Below, in pieces: positions 61,900 through 64,000 of a stretch of 64,000 nt of DNA (positions within the stretch are counted from its first letter, which is position 1; every line of letters begins with the position of its first letter). Under the pieces are notes generated by a model. The model searched no databases and was not told where the DNA came from. It was given only the letters and a program-made list of their open reading frames with translations. The position numbers were made by a program, and so were the translations under genes. Source of the stretch: Nothopassalora personata (taxonomy: Eukaryota > Ascomycota > Dothideomycetes > Mycosphaerellales > Mycosphaerellaceae). The stretch spans positions 62,001 to 126,000 of the forward strand of contig CM066292.1 of assembly GCA_033816765.1 (NCBI GenBank). Reading direction: 5' to 3'.

Positions 61900-64000
61900 A
61901 CTAGCAATAGGAAGAGATACAAGCCGAGTTAATTATAACGCGCGCCGCTTTAAAAGAATTAGAAGACGCTCGACGTTAGTTAATACCTATAGTCTCGCTA
62001 CTAGTTTATAATAAGACGACTACTAGTAACCTAATAAGATAGTTACTATAGACGCTAAACGCCGCCGCGCCTACGTCGCGTACCGGAGAAGAATAGTCGG
62101 GTCCTAGAGGTTAGAACCTACCTTCCTAGGACGGTAAGGTAGAGACATTCCGCGATTACTTCTTAAGGTTAAAGAGCTCCTTTAGGGTACGATCCGCCCT
62201 AAAAGCGACGCTCTCTAACGAATATTACTAGGATACGATTAATAACACCTTACTAGCGAGAGAGCGTACTAGGATACGGTACTTCTAGGATAAGGGAGAC
62301 GGCAAATTTAGGAAGGACCCCGTTACTTTCTTTATATAACTTAAGAAAGTCTTCGGTAATAGTAACGAGCGCGCTAAGGCTCTAGAGTAGCTTACTAAGA
62401 TTAAACATATAAACGGTTAATCTTAGTACGATTACTAGATAAAAATTCGACGGACTCCTACTAAGCGCTAGTAGAGAGAACTAGAGCGACGACGCGAAGA
62501 TTAGTTACTTACGTTATACCTTCTCGAACCCCGTTAGGATATATACGGCGGCTATACCGAAAAAGGAGGACTACTACGAGTTTACGGGTAAGGTCGAACG
62601 GATTATAACTAACCTCGAGGACATAGACTAGTGTAAAATAGCCTATAAGAGGTAGAAGGATAACAATAAGGGCTCTAGCACAACTACTATAGTTACTACC
62701 CGTTCTTTTACGAGACCTACCGGTACCTAGGTTAATAACGATAGTAATACTATTATAGTACTAACCCGGATGAGCGGAGGCCGCTCTAGAAGTTATAGGG
62801 ACCGGAAGGAGGATAAGGGAAAGTAGAGAGTAAAATAGGTAGATACTGCTAACAGAGATCGTAGGCGCTAAGAATAGCTCTACTTCCGGTATAGAGTAAG
62901 CGGATATCGAGTAAAGGAATGCCCGTACGCCGTAGTAGTTAATCCTACTAGGATTAACGCGGCCTCGGTCGCGCTGATCCTAGAGGACAACGGGTTTAAG
63001 TCGGATCCCGAAGAGGTAGGAAAAGACTAGCTTCTAGTTAAAAGCTAGAACTAGGAGATAAAGAAGCACTAGTAAAGGGGTAGAACGTAGTTAAGAGTTC
63101 TATAAACGGGAATCTTATATATACCGACGTACTCCTAAACGAAAGTTACGGAACGTTTACCCTTATCGATAAAGGATATATATACTATACTATAATTAAC
63201 GGAGACCTAGCGAAAGGCCTCGGTCTTACGTATATTAGTAACGAGAGCCGTAAGGCTATAGGATTTACGAAAGCGATACGGAACTCGATCGAAGGAGTAG
63301 TCGCCTTCTATATAGAAATTACCGGGATCTACTAGGTCGTCTATACTTACGTCGTACCTAATCTAGATTTTCCTATAATCCTAGGGAACCCGTAGAAGGC
63401 GTATAATTAGATCCGGACTACGCCTAAAAAGCGCCGGTACTACTATAGCTTAGTAAAGAAATAGGTACCCGAAGGGCGTAACTACGAAGAACATAAGTTA
63501 GGTAAGCGTTTTACTACAATTGCCGCGGTAACCGTAGAAGATATTAAGAAAGCCCTTAGTAAGAAGGAGCCGCCTATATAAGAGGAACTTAAGAAGGGCT
63601 TACCTCTAGAACTTTAGGATATACTTCCGCTATTTTCTACTAGGGAAGTAGATAAACTAGCTCTATACCGCGGCGACCTTAACTATAAGATCGAAATCCG
63701 GACGAAAGCCGACGGAAGCCCGGAACTATTACCCTGGGGACCGCTCTATAGTATATCTAAAGACGAGCTACTTATCCTCCGGAAGTTACTAATAGAACTA
63801 TAGCGTAAGGGTTATATTCGCCCTTCTACCTTAGAAGCGGCGGCTCCCGTCTTATTTGTAAAGAAGCCCGGGGGAGGACTTAGGTTCTACTATAATTATA
63901 GAGTACTAAACTCAATTACTAAGTAGGACCGTTATCCGCTACTATTAATTCCGGAAACTATTCGGAACCTAACGGGCGCTAGATAGATTACGAAGGTTAA
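61900..64000 (+). pseudogene. R3: RIP-mutated Ty3/Gypsy Gag, protease and RT start, cut by window end
   Basis: Plus strand. Gag-like helical sequence runs to about 62870. A zinc knuckle at 62881-62925 reads YFRYRVSGYRVKEC, with two Cys and the His changed to Tyr. From about 63050 one frame runs with only TAG stops: a protease region (LIDKGYIYYTIINGDLAKG near 63155-63215, an eroded D-T/S-G), a ILGNP motif near 63385, and RT opening motifs ([31 protein letters not shown]) near 63810-63960. It continues past 64000. It differs clearly from R1 and R2, so it is another family. Confidence 0.7.

Overview
The window looks like accessory, repeat-packed DNA from a filamentous ascomycete (inference). The reasons are a gene of the HNH-endonuclease type common in fungi, several fungal Ty3/Gypsy and Ty1/Copia LTR elements, a hAT transposon, and large tracts mutated in the style of repeat-induced point mutation (RIP). 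In those tracts CAG has mostly become TAG and CTG has become CTA, so old reading frames survive but are studded with amber codons.

Layout. 1-2.4 kb: a 5'-truncated HNH-nuclease gene and a short unassigned tract. 2.44-6.80 kb: a GC-rich cluster of collinear plus-strand reading frames that I could not match to a fungal gene; one carries a uracil-DNA-glycosylase-like motif set. It is the most unusual piece here and may be a degraded endogenous viral or other foreign insertion. 6.80-8.62 kb: a RIP-mutated hAT transposon cut short on its right. 8.62-27.16 kb: a RIP-mutated minus-strand Gypsy chromovirus (R1). Inside it, at 9.90-21.54 kb, lies an intact minus-strand Gypsy element (A) with gag, pol and an extra two-ORF accessory locus. 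27.17-41.48 kb: a second RIP-mutated Gypsy (R2, plus strand), interrupted at 28.96-36.26 kb by an intact chromodomain Gypsy (B). 41.5-51.2 kb: gene-poor sequence with simple repeats, a minisatellite and a local duplication. 51.22-54.87 kb: a small Copia-type element (C) with gag, protease and integrase but no reverse transcriptase. 55.09-55.65 kb: a Mutator-like MITE. 55.7-61.2 kb: RIP-mutated AT-rich DNA with an unidentified minus-strand gene. 61.3-64 kb: the start of a third RIP-mutated Gypsy (R3), cut by the window end.

How it fits together. The order of events can be read from the nesting: foreign-looking cluster, then hAT into it, then R1 into hAT, then A into R1; R2 abuts R1 and B went into R2. 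A, B and C have LTR pairs that look identical, open frames and no RIP scars, so they arrived after, or escaped, the mutation process that destroyed their neighbours. Details that stand out: an E-box plus 26-bp palindrome module shared by the LTRs of A and the region upstream of its accessory gene; an antisense cysteine/coiled-coil ORF at the 3' end of both R1 and R2; a predicted self-priming signal in B; and apparently recent mobility of the RT-less element C. All calls come from reading the sequence; no database search was possible.
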